Shown here piece by piece: positions 25,822-34,362 of a DNA stretch of 64,000 bases; position 1 is the first letter of the stretch; each line of letters starts with the position of its first letter. Location: contig NZ_JACOOY010000004.1 in assembly GCF_014287705.1 (NCBI RefSeq), forward strand, positions 1 through 64,000, written 5' to 3'. Under the pieces are notes generated by a model. The model did not search any database. It worked only from the letters and a program-made list of their open reading frames with translations, and was not told where the DNA came from. This DNA is from Dorea_D hominis. GTDB lineage: Bacteria; Bacillota; Clostridia; Lachnospirales; Lachnospiraceae. The position numbers were made by a program, and so were the translations under genes.

Positions 25822-26556
25822 ATGTTTAGATTTATTTTGGTAGTCATTACTTTATTTTTATATCTGATCCTCGGAATCCCGGTACTGGGTATCGAATGGA
25901 TCATCAGCAAATTTAATCAGGAAGCTGCCGATTATCAATGTCTGCGCATGGTGCAGGCTGCATTCCGATTTATGCTTAAGATTGCAGGAACTGAGATCAC
26001 TGTAATCGGTGAAGAAAGGATCCCGGATGAGCCGGTACTTTTCATTGGCAATCACAGAAGTTATTTTGACATTCTTCTGACTTACTCCCGATGCAAACGC
26101 CGCACCGGATACATTGCCAAAAAGGAAATGATGAGCTATCCTCTGCTCCGCACATGGATGAAGCGCCTTTATTGCCTCTTCCTTGACCGTGACAACCCGA
26201 AAGAGGGACTAAAGACCATCCTCAAAGCAATTGAATACGTAAAAAGCGGAATCTCCATCTGCATTTTCCCGGAAGGTACGAGAAATACCGGCGAAGAGTT
26301 AAGTGTTCTTCCATTCCACAGCGGCTCTTTTAAAATTGCTGAGAAAAGTGGTTGTCCAATCGTACCGATCAGCATGAATAACACAATCTCGATTTTCGAG
26401 AAACAGTTCCCGCGCATTAAGAAGACCCACGTCATCATCGAATATGGCAAGCCGATCTATGCAAAAGATCTGGACCGTGAACAGAAAAAACAGCTCTCAC
26501 AGAACTGTCAGAAGATTATTGAAGATACCATTAAGAAGAACCAGGCATTACTCTAA
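25822..26556 (+). CDS. plsC: 1-acyl-sn-glycerol-3-phosphate acyltransferase
   Basis: A 244-aa membrane-associated acyltransferase making phosphatidic acid. An N-terminal hydrophobic helix precedes the catalytic NHRSYFD (HX4D) box, and FPEGTRN is the glycerol-phosphate binding motif. AAAGGA precedes the ATG at 25822. A longer frame reading back into malQ lacks such a site. The stop codon is inside its terminator hairpin. Confidence 0.95.
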   Translation: MFRFILVVITLFLYLILGIPVLGIEWIISKFNQEAADYQCLRMVQAAFRFMLKIAGTEITVIGEERIPDEPVLFIGNHRSYFDILLTYSRCKRRTGYIAKKEMMSYPLLRTWMKRLYCLFLDRDNPKEGLKTILKAIEYVKSGISICIFPEGTRNTGEELSVLPFHSGSFKIAEKSGCPIVPISMNNTISIFEKQFPRIKKTHVIIEYGKPIYAKDLDREQKKQLSQNCQKIIEDTIKKNQALL

Positions 26557-26572
26557 TGCCTGGCTTTTCTTT
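26541..26572 (+). terminator. Terminator after plsC, overlapping the stop codon
   Basis: CCAGGCATTA (26541-26550), loop CTC, TAATGCCTGG (26554-26563), then CTTTTCTTTTTTC. The plsC TAA is the first triplet of the 3' arm. Confidence 0.9.
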
Positions 26573-26577
26573 TTTCT

Positions 26578-26606
26578 TTTACTTTTTTCTCTGTAAGTGC
26601 TATAAT
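26578..26606 (+). promoter_or_regulatory. Promoter of the pncB-ddl-murF-HAD gene set
   Basis: TTTACT (26578-26583), 17-bp spacer, perfect TATAAT (26601-26606) with an upstream TG. Confidence 0.65.
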
Positions 26607-26642
26607 GGAACGGAATTTATAAAAAAGGAGACAAATGGGACC

Positions 26643-28097
26643 ATGAACAGACAAGATCTTACGTTATTGACGGACTTTTATGAGCTGACAATGATGCAGG
26701 GATACTATGAGGAGAAACAGAACGAAACCGTTATTTTCGACGTTTTCTTCCGCCAGAATCCTTGCGGCAACGGATATTCTGTATGTGCCGGATTAGAGCA
26801 GGTGATCGATTATGTGAAGAACCTGAATTTTACTTACGAGGATGTGGACTACTTAAGAAGTCTGCACATTTTCAGTGAGGATTTTCTGCACTACTTAAGC
26901 GGTTTTCATTTCAGTGGTGATATCTATGCAATTCCGGAAGGAACCGTTGTATTTCCAAAAGAGCCACTGTTAAAAGTGATCGCTCCGATCATGGAGGCAC
27001 AGCTTGTAGAAACCGCGATCCTGAACATCATCAATCACCAGTCACTGATCGCTACGAAGACTTCCCGAATTGTCTTTGCGGCAGACGGCGACGGTATTAT
27101 GGAATTTGGTCTGAGACGTGCACAAGGACCGGATGCCGGACTTTATGGTGCGAGAGCTGCTATGATCGGCGGCTGCGTCGGCACATCCAATGTTCTTGCA
27201 GGACAGCTTTTTGATGTTCCGGTCATGGGTACACATGCACATAGTTGGATCATGAGCTTCAAGGATGAATATACTGCATTTAAGAACTATGCGAAAATGT
27301 ATCCGGATAACTGCACATTACTTGTCGATACGTATGATACTCTCAAATCCGGTGTACCGAATGCGATTCGTGTATTCCGAGAATTTAAAGAGTCTGGTCA
27401 TCCCCTCAAAAAATACGGAATCCGTCTTGACAGTGGCGACCTTGCATACCTTTCTAAAGAAGCACGCAAGATGTTGGATGCTGCCGGATTCGAAGATGCA
27501 ACCATCTGCGCATCCAATGATCTGGATGAGTTCCTTCTCCACGATCTGAAGATGCAAAAAGCAGCCATTGATTCCTGGGGTGTCGGTACAAATCTGATCA
27601 CTTCCAAGGACTGCCCGTCTTTCGGCGGTGTATATAAGCTGGCTGCCATAAAGAATCAGGACGGAGAATTTATTCCGAAGATTAAGATTTCTGAAAATAC
27701 AGAAAAAATTACAAATCCTGGTAACAAAACCATTTATCGTATCTATGATAAAGAAACAGGAAAACTCAAAGCTGATCTGATCTGTTTTGCCGGCGAAGAA
27801 TATGACACCAATGAAGATCTGTTATTATTTGATCCAATCGAGACATGGAAAAAGACCAGGCTTCCGGGTGGCACATACACAATGCGTGAGATTCTCGTTC
27901 CAGTCTTCATAAATGGTGAATGTGTCTACAACTCTCCTTCTGTTATGGAGATTGCAGCTTACTGCAAGCAAGAGACGGATACACTCTGGGATGAGACCAA
28001 ACGTCTCTTCTACCCACATCGTATCCATGTGGATTTATCACAGAAATTATACGATGTGAAAAAATCGCTGCTTGATCAGATGAGCATATCTGACTAA
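26643..28097 (+). CDS. pncB: Nicotinate phosphoribosyltransferase
   Basis: A 484-aa NAD-salvage enzyme that forms nicotinate mononucleotide. Family signatures include LTDFYELTMMQGY at the start, EFGLRRAQGPDAGLYGARAA, GTHAHSWIMSF (with the autophosphorylated histidine region) and IRLDSGDLAYLSKEAR. The ATG at 26643 lies 12 nt after GGAG; an out-of-frame ATG-GGA-CCA-TGA mini-ORF starts between them and its stop overlaps this ATG. Gene order pncB-ddl-murF-HAD is tight, with 13-18 bp gaps. Confidence 0.95.
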   Translation: MNRQDLTLLTDFYELTMMQGYYEEKQNETVIFDVFFRQNPCGNGYSVCAGLEQVIDYVKNLNFTYEDVDYLRSLHIFSEDFLHYLSGFHFSGDIYAIPEGTVVFPKEPLLKVIAPIMEAQLVETAILNIINHQSLIATKTSRIVFAADGDGIMEFGLRRAQGPDAGLYGARAAMIGGCVGTSNVLAGQLFDVPVMGTHAHSWIMSFKDEYTAFKNYAKMYPDNCTLLVDTYDTLKSGVPNAIRVFREFKESGHPLKKYGIRLDSGDLAYLSKEARKMLDAAGFEDATICASNDLDEFLLHDLKMQKAAIDSWGVGTNLITSKDCPSFGGVYKLAAIKNQDGEFIPKIKISENTEKITNPGNKTIYRIYDKETGKLKADLICFAGEEYDTNEDLLLFDPIETWKKTRLPGGTYTMREILVPVFINGECVYNSPSVMEIAAYCKQETDTLWDETKRLFYPHRIHVDLSQKLYDVKKSLLDQMSISD

Positions 28098-28115
28098 GTA
28101 AGGAGAATTTATTTT

Positions 28116-29183
28116 ATGAAAATTATAGTATTAGCCGGAGGACTCAGTCCTGAGCGCGACGTATCACTTATTTCCGGAGCAGGAATCTGTAAAACACTAC
28201 GCGAAAGGGGGCATCAGGCTTATCTGCTGGACGTTTATTTTGGACTACCTTATGATGCGGATAAACTGGACGAAGTCTTCGATCTTCCGGACGCCGGACT
28301 TGGTATTGCAGAAGGTATCAAAACAACGATGCCGGATCTCGATGCTTTGAAAAAGTCCCGACCTGATCAGTCCGACTGCTATCTTGGACCGAACGTCATC
28401 GAGCTGTGCCGTATGGCAGATATTACTTTTATGGCTCTGCACGGTTCTGTCGGTGAGAACGGAAAGTTGCAGGCTACTTTTGATATCCTCGGCATCCGTT
28501 ATACCGGTCCGAATTCTCTGGGTTGTTCCCTTTCTATGAATAAACTGGTTGCCAAACAGATTTTTAAAATGAGTCGTGTAGCAACTCCGCGAGGAACTTC
28601 CCTGAATCGCCAGACAAAAGATACCCCGCTTGACGAGCTGGGATATTATCTTCCTCTGGTTATCAAACCATGCTCCGGCGGTTCCAGCATCGGTGTATTT
28701 ATCGTTCACACCGAAGAAGAATATCTTGATGCGATCCATCAGTCTTTTGATGTCCATCAGGAAGAAGAAGTTGTAATTGAACCTTATATCAAAGGAAGAG
28801 AATTTGCCTGTGGTATTCTCGCCGGCAAAGCACTTCCGATCGTAGAGATCATTCCTAAAGACGGTGTGTTCAACTACGAGAACAAATACCAGGCAGGCGG
28901 CGCACAGGAAATCTGCCCTCCGGTCTCTCTCGATGAGAAGACACAGAAGAAAATGAAGCGCATGGCAGAGAAGGCATTTCGCACTTTACGCATGGATGTG
29001 TATGCACGCGCTGACTTTATCGTTGACGATACAGACGGTAAGTTCTATTGTCTGGAAATGAACGGACTTCCGGGTATGACTCCGGCGAGTCTGATTCCGA
29101 AGGCTGCGAAGGCTGCCGGTTTGGAATATGGTGATCTGTGCGAGCAGATCATTGATGAATCAATCAAAGCACGCTACCAATAA
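28116..29183 (+). CDS. ddl: D-alanine--D-alanine ligase
   Basis: A 355-aa ATP-grasp enzyme making the dipeptide for peptidoglycan precursors. It has the N-terminal VLAGGLSPERDVSLISG, the ATP-grasp strand LVIKPCSGGSSIGV, the omega-loop YENKYQAGGAQEICPP of D-Ala-D-Ala (not D-Lac) enzymes, and the metal/substrate region CLEMNGLPGMTPASL. AAGGAG precedes the ATG. It lies directly upstream of murF, which uses its product. Confidence 0.95.
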   Translation: MKIIVLAGGLSPERDVSLISGAGICKTLRERGHQAYLLDVYFGLPYDADKLDEVFDLPDAGLGIAEGIKTTMPDLDALKKSRPDQSDCYLGPNVIELCRMADITFMALHGSVGENGKLQATFDILGIRYTGPNSLGCSLSMNKLVAKQIFKMSRVATPRGTSLNRQTKDTPLDELGYYLPLVIKPCSGGSSIGVFIVHTEEEYLDAIHQSFDVHQEEEVVIEPYIKGREFACGILAGKALPIVEIIPKDGVFNYENKYQAGGAQEICPPVSLDEKTQKKMKRMAEKAFRTLRMDVYARADFIVDDTDGKFYCLEMNGLPGMTPASLIPKAAKAAGLEYGDLCEQIIDESIKARYQ

Positions 29184-29198
29184 GGAGGAATTTATTCT

Positions 29199-30566
29199 AT
29201 GAAAAACCTTACTTTGGAAAATATCACCAAGGCCTGTAAAGGAACTTATCACGGCGATACATCCAAACTTTCCCAGGAAGTAGCAGGTGTCGTGATCGAC
29301 AGTCGTAAAGTCGAGAAAGATTACCTTTTTGTCGCTATTGACGGAGAAAATGTAAATGCACATAAATTTATCCCGGATACAATCGAGAAGGGCGCAATGT
29401 GTGTCGTTTCCCATGAAGATCTGGGCGAAACCGATTACCCGTATATTCTGGTAGAATCAACCGGTCAGGCACTTTTAGACATTGCGAAACTGTACCGTGA
29501 TTCTTTCGATGTAAAGGTTGTCGGAATTACAGGAAGTGTCGGAAAGACAAGTACAAAAGAGATGATCGCATCTGTACTTTCCCAGAAATACAATGTTCAT
29601 AAGACATTAGGAAATTTCAATAACGAATGGGGACTTCCGATCACAATTTTTGAAATGAACGAGGAGAACCAGGTTGCTATTCTGGAAATGGGAGTCAACC
29701 ACTTCGGCGAGATGCGCAGACTTTCTTCTGTTGCAAGTCCGGATGTATGTGTGATCACGAACATCGGTGTTGCCCACTTGGAATTTTTCAAGACAAGAGA
29801 AGGTATCTTCCAGGAGAAATCCCAGATGATCCAGGATATGAAAAATGGCGGAACCATCATTTTCAACGGAGATGATGATATTTTACGTGAATCCGGTCCG
29901 ATCAAAGGTGTAGAGCCTGTATTCTTCGGAACCGGTGACAACAGTGATTTCCGCGCAACAGATATTAAACCGCTCGGACTTAAAGGAACTTCATGCACGC
30001 TCCACATGCCAAACGGAACTTCTTTTGACTGCGTTGTTCCGCTTCCGGGTATCCACATGGTATCCAATGCGCTGGCAGGTGCCGCTGTCGGATACAGCCT
30101 TGATCTGACAAATGAAGAAATCAAAGCCGGTATCGAGAATCTCCCGTCTATTCCGGGAAGAAACCACATCATCATTACCGATAAGCTGACGATCTTAGAT
30201 GACTGCTACAATGCAAATCCGATTTCTACAAAGGCATCCATTGATGTTCTCGATATGGCGATCGGACGTAAAGTTGCTGTCCTTGGAAATATGGGTGAAC
30301 TTGGTGCAAATGAAAAAGAACTGCACTACGAGACAGGCGCATATGCCGCTGAAAAAGGTGTAGATGTTGTATGCGCGATCGGAGATCTTGCGAAAGAGAT
30401 TGCAAACGGTGCTTCCGTAGACGGTACAGAAGTACACTGGTTTAAAACAAAAGCGGATTTCCTTGCAGAGATGAAAAATATTATGAAAGAGGGAGACAAT
30501 GTCCTTGTCAAAGCTTCTCATGGAATGCATTTTCCTGAACTGGTAGAGGCTCTGGAAGCATTGTAG
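29199..30566 (+). CDS. murF: UDP-N-acetylmuramoyl-tripeptide--D-alanyl-D-alanine ligase
   Basis: A 455-aa Mur ligase that adds D-Ala-D-Ala to the UDP-MurNAc tripeptide. The P-loop is GITGSVGKTSTKEM near residue 108; NFNNEWGLPITIF, ILEMGVNHFGEM and the DDCYNANPISTKAS segment are typical of MurF. AAGGAGG precedes the ATG, 15 bp after ddl. Confidence 0.97.
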   Translation: MKNLTLENITKACKGTYHGDTSKLSQEVAGVVIDSRKVEKDYLFVAIDGENVNAHKFIPDTIEKGAMCVVSHEDLGETDYPYILVESTGQALLDIAKLYRDSFDVKVVGITGSVGKTSTKEMIASVLSQKYNVHKTLGNFNNEWGLPITIFEMNEENQVAILEMGVNHFGEMRRLSSVASPDVCVITNIGVAHLEFFKTREGIFQEKSQMIQDMKNGGTIIFNGDDDILRESGPIKGVEPVFFGTGDNSDFRATDIKPLGLKGTSCTLHMPNGTSFDCVVPLPGIHMVSNALAGAAVGYSLDLTNEEIKAGIENLPSIPGRNHIIITDKLTILDDCYNANPISTKASIDVLDMAIGRKVAVLGNMGELGANEKELHYETGAYAAEKGVDVVCAIGDLAKEIANGASVDGTEVHWFKTKADFLAEMKNIMKEGDNVLVKASHGMHFPELVEALEAL

Positions 30567-30579
30567 GAGTGTAGAATCC

Positions 30580-31389
30580 ATGGAATATCAGATATTAGCA
30601 CTGGACCTCGACGGTACGCTGACCAACTCGAAGAAAGAGATCTCCAGACCCACTCTGGAAGCTCTGATCGATATTCAGGAGCAGGGCAAGAAAGTCGTGC
30701 TTGCCAGCGGACGTCCGACCAAGGGAGTTCTTCCACTTGCGAAACAACTACATCTGGAAGACTACGGAAGCTATATTCTCTCTTTTAACGGTGCCAGAAT
30801 TACCGATTGCAGAAGTATGCAGGCGATTTATAATAAGACTCTTCCGGGAGATATTGTAGAACCTCTTCTGCAGATTTTAAGAAAATATGACGGGCTGGAT
30901 ATTTTGTCTTATACAGCAGATAATATCCTCTCCGGAATCAAACCGAACAAATATACCGAACTAGAATCCCGGATCAATCACATGCCGATCATCGAGATGG
31001 ATGATTTTGCGGCAAATATTAAAGAACCGGCGAACAAGTTTCTTGTAACAGGAGAACCAGAGATTATTGCAAAAGCGCAGAAGGAAGTGACGGATTATTT
31101 CCGCTCTTACCTCTACATCTACTGCTCTGATCCGTTCTTCCTGGAGATCATGCCTCCGCAGGTGGATAAAGCACATTCTCTTCTGAAGCTGTTATCCAGC
31201 ATCGGACTTACTTCAGATCAGATGATCTGCTGCGGCGACGGTTACAACGACATTACGATGATCGAGACCGCCGGCCTTGGCGTTGCCATGGCGAACGCAC
31301 AGCCGCTGGTGCGCGAGCGCGCCGATTACATCACCAAGTCCAACGACGAGGATGGCGTACTGCATGTTATTAATGAATTTTTGCGGTAG
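30580..31389 (+). CDS. Cof-type HAD-superfamily phosphatase
   Basis: A 269-aa HAD hydrolase of subfamily IIB. The catalytic DLDGTL motif is at residues 9-14, motif II is VVLASGRP, and the late motif is CCGDGYNDITMIETAGLGVAMANA. Such enzymes dephosphorylate sugar phosphates or related metabolites; the substrate is not predictable. It is the last gene of the pncB-ddl-murF set and is followed by an array of hairpins. Confidence 0.93.
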   Translation: MEYQILALDLDGTLTNSKKEISRPTLEALIDIQEQGKKVVLASGRPTKGVLPLAKQLHLEDYGSYILSFNGARITDCRSMQAIYNKTLPGDIVEPLLQILRKYDGLDILSYTADNILSGIKPNKYTELESRINHMPIIEMDDFAANIKEPANKFLVTGEPEIIAKAQKEVTDYFRSYLYIYCSDPFFLEIMPPQVDKAHSLLKLLSSIGLTSDQMICCGDGYNDITMIETAGLGVAMANAQPLVRERADYITKSNDEDGVLHVINEFLR

Positions 31390-31468
31390 GGATACGCCTG
31401 AAGTATTTCCTTAAGTAGAATTGCTTTTCGCTTCTCCCGCCGAGGATGAATTTTCATGCATATATAAA

Positions 31469-31527
31469 AACAAGGGAGCTGGGCTCCGCGGATATATTGT
31501 ATATCCGTGGAGTTCAGCTCCCTTGTT
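31469..31527 (+). terminator. 28-bp hairpin with 3-nt loop (terminator-like)
   Basis: The arms 31469-31496 and 31500-31527 pair over all 28 positions if three G-U pairs are allowed in the + strand RNA; the same differences would be C-A mismatches in minus-strand RNA. It is followed by GCTTTTCTTTG. It probably ends the pncB-HAD transcript, but it is longer than normal terminators. Confidence 0.7.
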
Positions 31528-31691
31528 GCTTTTCTTTGTTCTGGAGATATGCTTTAGCTTGTTAGGATATCCCCTTTTGGCTTTTCTTTACCCTGAGGGA
31601 TACGCTCTTGGCTTGTTGTGTATCTCTTTTTCCCTTATACTTCTTCCAAGAGATACTTCTTTGTATCCCTCCGTCCTGTCTCAGCTTGCTT

Positions 31692-31727
31692 GGGGATACA
31701 TCGCGCTTTTCGATGTATCCCCTTTTA
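31692..31727 (+). terminator. Second strong terminator hairpin of the array
   Basis: GGGGATACATCG (31692-31703), loop CGCTTTT, CGATGTATCCCC (31711-31722), then TTTTATC. Confidence 0.7.
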
Positions 31728-31761
31728 TCTTCTCCACCCTTTAAAGATATAACACATATAT

Positions 31762-32409
31762 TTACTTCACAAGCTTGAAATCTTCTTTCTCCACAATTTC
31801 TTTCCTGTAATTGTCAAAGTATTTTCCCCAATCAGCCTTGCTGTCACCTGCATGCTTCTCGCTATACTCCTTCTCCAGCTTCTCTCTATATTTGATCTGT
31901 GGAAGAAGTTTCTGATATACCGTCTTCTCATATTTCCAATAATCTTCCGGTGAATCAAACTGTGCAATGATCTCATCAACTTGTTTCTGGCTGGATTCAT
32001 CCAGTTTCTTACCTTCATACTCAGCACGCATATCACTTACATAATCTGCCACTTCTTTGTCTGTCGCCTTACAGCCTGCCTTCATTGCCTCTGTACATAA
32101 TGCTGCGCTTTCTTTTTCATATTTATAAGCTTCTTTTTCTGCTTCTTCTTCGCTCATGCCTTTAGCCTTATAATATGCAATTGCTTTTTCCATATCAGTT
32201 TTTGTAATTTCTGAATAATTTCCCTTCGCATATAAGTTTTTTGCGGAAGCCTCTTCTGGATTCTTGTATTCTTTTTTCAGTACTTTTCCAAAGCCCTCCA
32301 ATGAGACCTTGCCATTTGCCTGGGAATTATTCTGCACAACGCTTCCGGCAAGCGCCAGACATCCAGTAACTACGACTACCGCACTTATAACTTTTCCTTT
32401 TTTACTCAT
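31762..32409 (-). CDS. Secreted or membrane-anchored SurA-N-like protein
   Basis: A 215-aa exported protein with an N-terminal hydrophobic segment (about residues 8-24) and a helical domain resembling the SurA/PrsA chaperone N-domain (TKTDMEKAIAYYKAKGMSEEEAEKEAYKYEKESAALC). There is no PPIase domain, so it may be a stand-alone chaperone-like or stripped PrsA-like protein. GGGAGAG precedes the ATG. It is highly charged (many E and K). Confidence 0.7.
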   Translation of the reverse strand: MSKKGKVISAVVVVTGCLALAGSVVQNNSQANGKVSLEGFGKVLKKEYKNPEEASAKNLYAKGNYSEITKTDMEKAIAYYKAKGMSEEEAEKEAYKYEKESAALCTEAMKAGCKATDKEVADYVSDMRAEYEGKKLDESSQKQVDEIIAQFDSPEDYWKYEKTVYQKLLPQIKYREKLEKEYSEKHAGDSKADWGKYFDNYRKEIVEKEDFKLVK

Positions 32410-32449
32410 AATCTTTCTCTCCCGCGTCCATTAAATATCTGTGATTGTT

Positions 32450-32698
32450 TCATTGCTTTTCAGAATCCCTGCTATTACGACTTTCTTCTTTTTCTTTTCG
32501 GCTTTCTTCTTTCACTTTTTTTATTTTCTCATCCAAAAAGAACCCCGAACCTATCACCGCAGTAAGTGAAAACCATTTTAATGCGCATAATAACATATCC
32601 TGTGTTCCATATTTTCTTATTTCAAGAGATACCATTACCATCACTGTAACACATACAATAAAATGAACAATATAAAGTATTAATGGACTTTCTTTCAT
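32450..32698 (-). CDS. Small two-helix membrane protein (82 aa)
   Basis: An 82-aa protein with two hydrophobic helices (about 7-25 and 36-54) and a charged C-terminal tail of K, E, R and S. AAGGAGG precedes the ATG at good distance. It lies 40 bp upstream of the SurA-N-like gene on the same strand, so both are probably one transcript. The family is not recognised. Confidence 0.7.
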   Translation of the reverse strand: MKESPLILYIVHFIVCVTVMVMVSLEIRKYGTQDMLLCALKWFSLTAVIGSGFFLDEKIKKVKEESRKEKEESRNSRDSEKQ

Positions 32699-32805
32699 AG
32701 ATATTCCTCCTTCTCTGGTCGTTATTTTTCTCCTTCCAGCATTCTATATTCTGATATTATCATCCAATTTTTGTTCCGTCAATATATATTTAGATATTCT
32801 ATGTA

Positions 32806-32833
32806 TTGTTTTTTCTTTTATCAACTATATAAT
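32806..32833 (+). promoter_or_regulatory. Promoter of the HAAS-like / secreted-protein genes
   Basis: TTGTTT (32806-32811), 16-bp spacer, perfect TATAAT (32828-32833), 41 bp upstream of the ATG. Confidence 0.6.
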
Positions 32834-32874
32834 GTATTTATAAATATTATTATGTCAAATTCGGAGGTATACAA

Positions 32875-33249
32875 ATGAACAAAGCGTGTAAAACATATTA
32901 TAAGAATCTCAAGCTTTTTCTTCCTATACATAAAGCAACGGAAAAGCAGTTATTTCAGGATATCAAATCCGCATTGACCAATCTGTCTGAAGAAAATCCC
33001 GCTATTAATTATTCTGAAATATGTGATGAACTTGGTAATCCCGAAGAAATCGTAGCTGACTATTATTCAAACTGTGATTCTTCTTATCTGACCAAGAATC
33101 TTCGTTTTACCTGCTATATCCGCAGAATGTTCGTTGCAGTTCTCATTGCGTTCATTATTGTAACGGGCGTACGCAGCTTTTATCTGCACAAATTATATAG
33201 GGAGACACAGAAAACAATCCCAACTCATGTTATAGAATCTATCGAATAA
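32875..33249 (+). CDS. HAAS/DUF1700-like membrane protein
   Basis: A 124-aa protein. Residues 1-70 form a helical domain with the DUF1700/HAAS pattern (LFQDIKSALTNLSEEN..., then YSEICDELGNPEEIVADYY), and one transmembrane helix lies near residues 82-100. HAAS domains are found beside PadR regulators, as here (PadR at 33832), and probably couple membrane signals to them. GGAGG precedes the ATG. It is 17 bp upstream of a secreted protein gene. Confidence 0.75.
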   Translation: MNKACKTYYKNLKLFLPIHKATEKQLFQDIKSALTNLSEENPAINYSEICDELGNPEEIVADYYSNCDSSYLTKNLRFTCYIRRMFVAVLIAFIIVTGVRSFYLHKLYRETQKTIPTHVIESIE

Positions 33250-33266
33250 AAGGAGGTTAACTTATT

Positions 33267-33722
33267 ATGAAAAAAATATTAACATTTATTCTTATTTTTT
33301 CTTTAATGCTGTTTCCAATGAATGTATTCGCTTCCTCATCTTCTAACGAAATCGAATATTTAGATAATGGCGACTATTTAATTTACACTATAGAAGATGA
33401 TGCATCACGAAATTTTCAACCATTTTCAAATACAGTAACCAAATCGAAATATGCCAGATACTACCACAAAAACTCTGTACAATGGTATGTCAAAGTAACC
33501 GGTACATTCACATATGGATCAGGCACTTCCAAATGTACTTCCTCTAGTGTATCTGCCAAATCCAGCGCGGATGGATGGAAAATTGTAAACAGCTCCGCAT
33601 CCAAATCAAAGAACACAGCCAGCGCTACAGCCACCGCAAAACACTATTATAATAACTCTGTCATCGACACCGTAACCCGTACAGTAAAACTTACATGCAG
33701 TTCAACCGGAAAATTTTCTTAA
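33267..33722 (+). CDS. Small secreted protein of unknown function
   Basis: A 151-aa protein with a clear signal peptide (MKKILTFILIFSLMLFPMNVFA) followed by about 125 residues rich in Ser, Thr, Tyr and Lys, with a likely all-beta domain (VQWYVKVTGTFTYGSGTSKC ... ATATAKHYYNNSVIDTVTRTVKLTC). Two cysteines could form a disulphide. No family is assigned. AAAGGAGG precedes the ATG. It may be the cargo or target of the neighbouring HAAS/PadR pair. Confidence 0.75.
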   Translation: MKKILTFILIFSLMLFPMNVFASSSSNEIEYLDNGDYLIYTIEDDASRNFQPFSNTVTKSKYARYYHKNSVQWYVKVTGTFTYGSGTSKCTSSSVSAKSSADGWKIVNSSASKSKNTASATATAKHYYNNSVIDTVTRTVKLTCSSTGKFS

Positions 33723-33773
33723 GAATTATTTAATTTTTTATTAATATTTATTGTATATGTAATGCAAAAATAG

Positions 33774-33802
33774 TTGTTTTCTTAAGGTTTATTCTTTATA
33801 AT
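33774..33802 (+). promoter_or_regulatory. Promoter of the PadR gene
   Basis: TTGTTT (33774-33779), 17-bp spacer, perfect TATAAT (33797-33802). Confidence 0.65.
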
Positions 33803-33831
33803 AGTTAGCAACGGAAGGGATTGACACTATT

Positions 33832-34179
33832 ATGCGGGCACAGAATAATTTCAAAAAGGGCGCTGTAGAGATGCTCTTACTTCATATTTTAAAAGAACAG
33901 GGAGACTGCTACGGATATCAGTTTTCCAAACTGATCAAAGAATTGTCTGACGATTATCTGACAGTTCCGGAGGGATCACTTTATCCCGCCCTGTACAAAC
34001 TTATCGAAAAGGGATATATCTCCGATTATAAAAAACCTGCCGGGAAGCGGATGATCCGTGTTTACTATCATCTGGAAGCATCCGGCGAAGAACGGCTTGC
34101 TTATTTGAAAAATGAATTTTACGAAACGAATCGTTCTATTGAGAAGATCCTTGATTATGATTTTCCGGTAGAATCTTAA
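33832..34179 (+). CDS. PadR-family transcriptional regulator
   Basis: A 115-aa PadR regulator: FKKGAVEMLLLHILKEQGDCYGYQFSKLIKEL, then VPEGSLYPALYKLIEKGYISDYKK and the wing with R/Y-rich YYHLEASGEERL. Its ribosome binding site (GAAGGGA) is rather far from the ATG. It has its own promoter and terminator and probably controls the HAAS/secreted-protein genes and itself. Confidence 0.92.
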   Translation: MRAQNNFKKGAVEMLLLHILKEQGDCYGYQFSKLIKELSDDYLTVPEGSLYPALYKLIEKGYISDYKKPAGKRMIRVYYHLEASGEERLAYLKNEFYETNRSIEKILDYDFPVES

Positions 34180-34189
34180 CTCTAAAAGT

Positions 34190-34220
34190 CCCAGCAGATA
34201 TACGCCTGCTGGGATTTTTA
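34190..34220 (+). terminator. Terminator after padR
   Basis: CCCAGCAG (34190-34197) pairs with CTGCTGGG (34206-34213), followed by ATTTTTATTT. Further on, a two-stage dyad (GAAGCG at 34256, CGCTTC at 34297-34302, inner CAGAT/ATCTG) lies in the gap before the next gene. Confidence 0.9.
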
Positions 34221-34362
34221 TTTGTACATTATACTTTCTCCGAATATTAAACCACGAAGCGACTGTTCCACAGATTCATAACATCTGCGAAGCAGGCGCT
34301 TCTTTCATTCCAGTTTCTTATGTTCTTATTTTTGCCCTATTCCATTAATAATGCTTACTACT

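Larger units (their letters stand above)
31389..31727 (+). repeat. Array of six hairpins with related GGATAY/RTATCC cores
   Basis: Six successive dyads lie in the 370-bp gap after the HAD gene: 31389-31410, 31469-31527, 31543-31578, 31597-31631, 31650-31669 and 31692-31727. Each contains a GGATA(C/T)-type left arm and (A/G)TATCC-type right arm, several followed by T-rich tracts. Units at about 31545-31578 and 31599-31632 are also similar along their length (GATAYGCT..GCTTGTT..TATC). Several arm differences are G-U compatible in + strand RNA. No credible gene is seen in this gap. Confidence 0.7.

Noticed and set aside
26556..26642. Riboswitch upstream of pncB
   Set aside because: The leader from the -10 to the ATG is under 40 nt and contains no aptamer-sized fold.
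28116..29183. Vancomycin-resistance-type D-Ala-D-Lac ligase
   Set aside because: The omega-loop has the KY-type residues of D-Ala-D-Ala ligases, and the neighbour is murF, not vanH or vanX.
31421..31744. 107-codon + strand frame in the hairpin array
   Set aside because: It runs through several strong hairpins, lacks a ribosome binding site and has a repetitive hydrophobic translation explained by the T-rich repeats.
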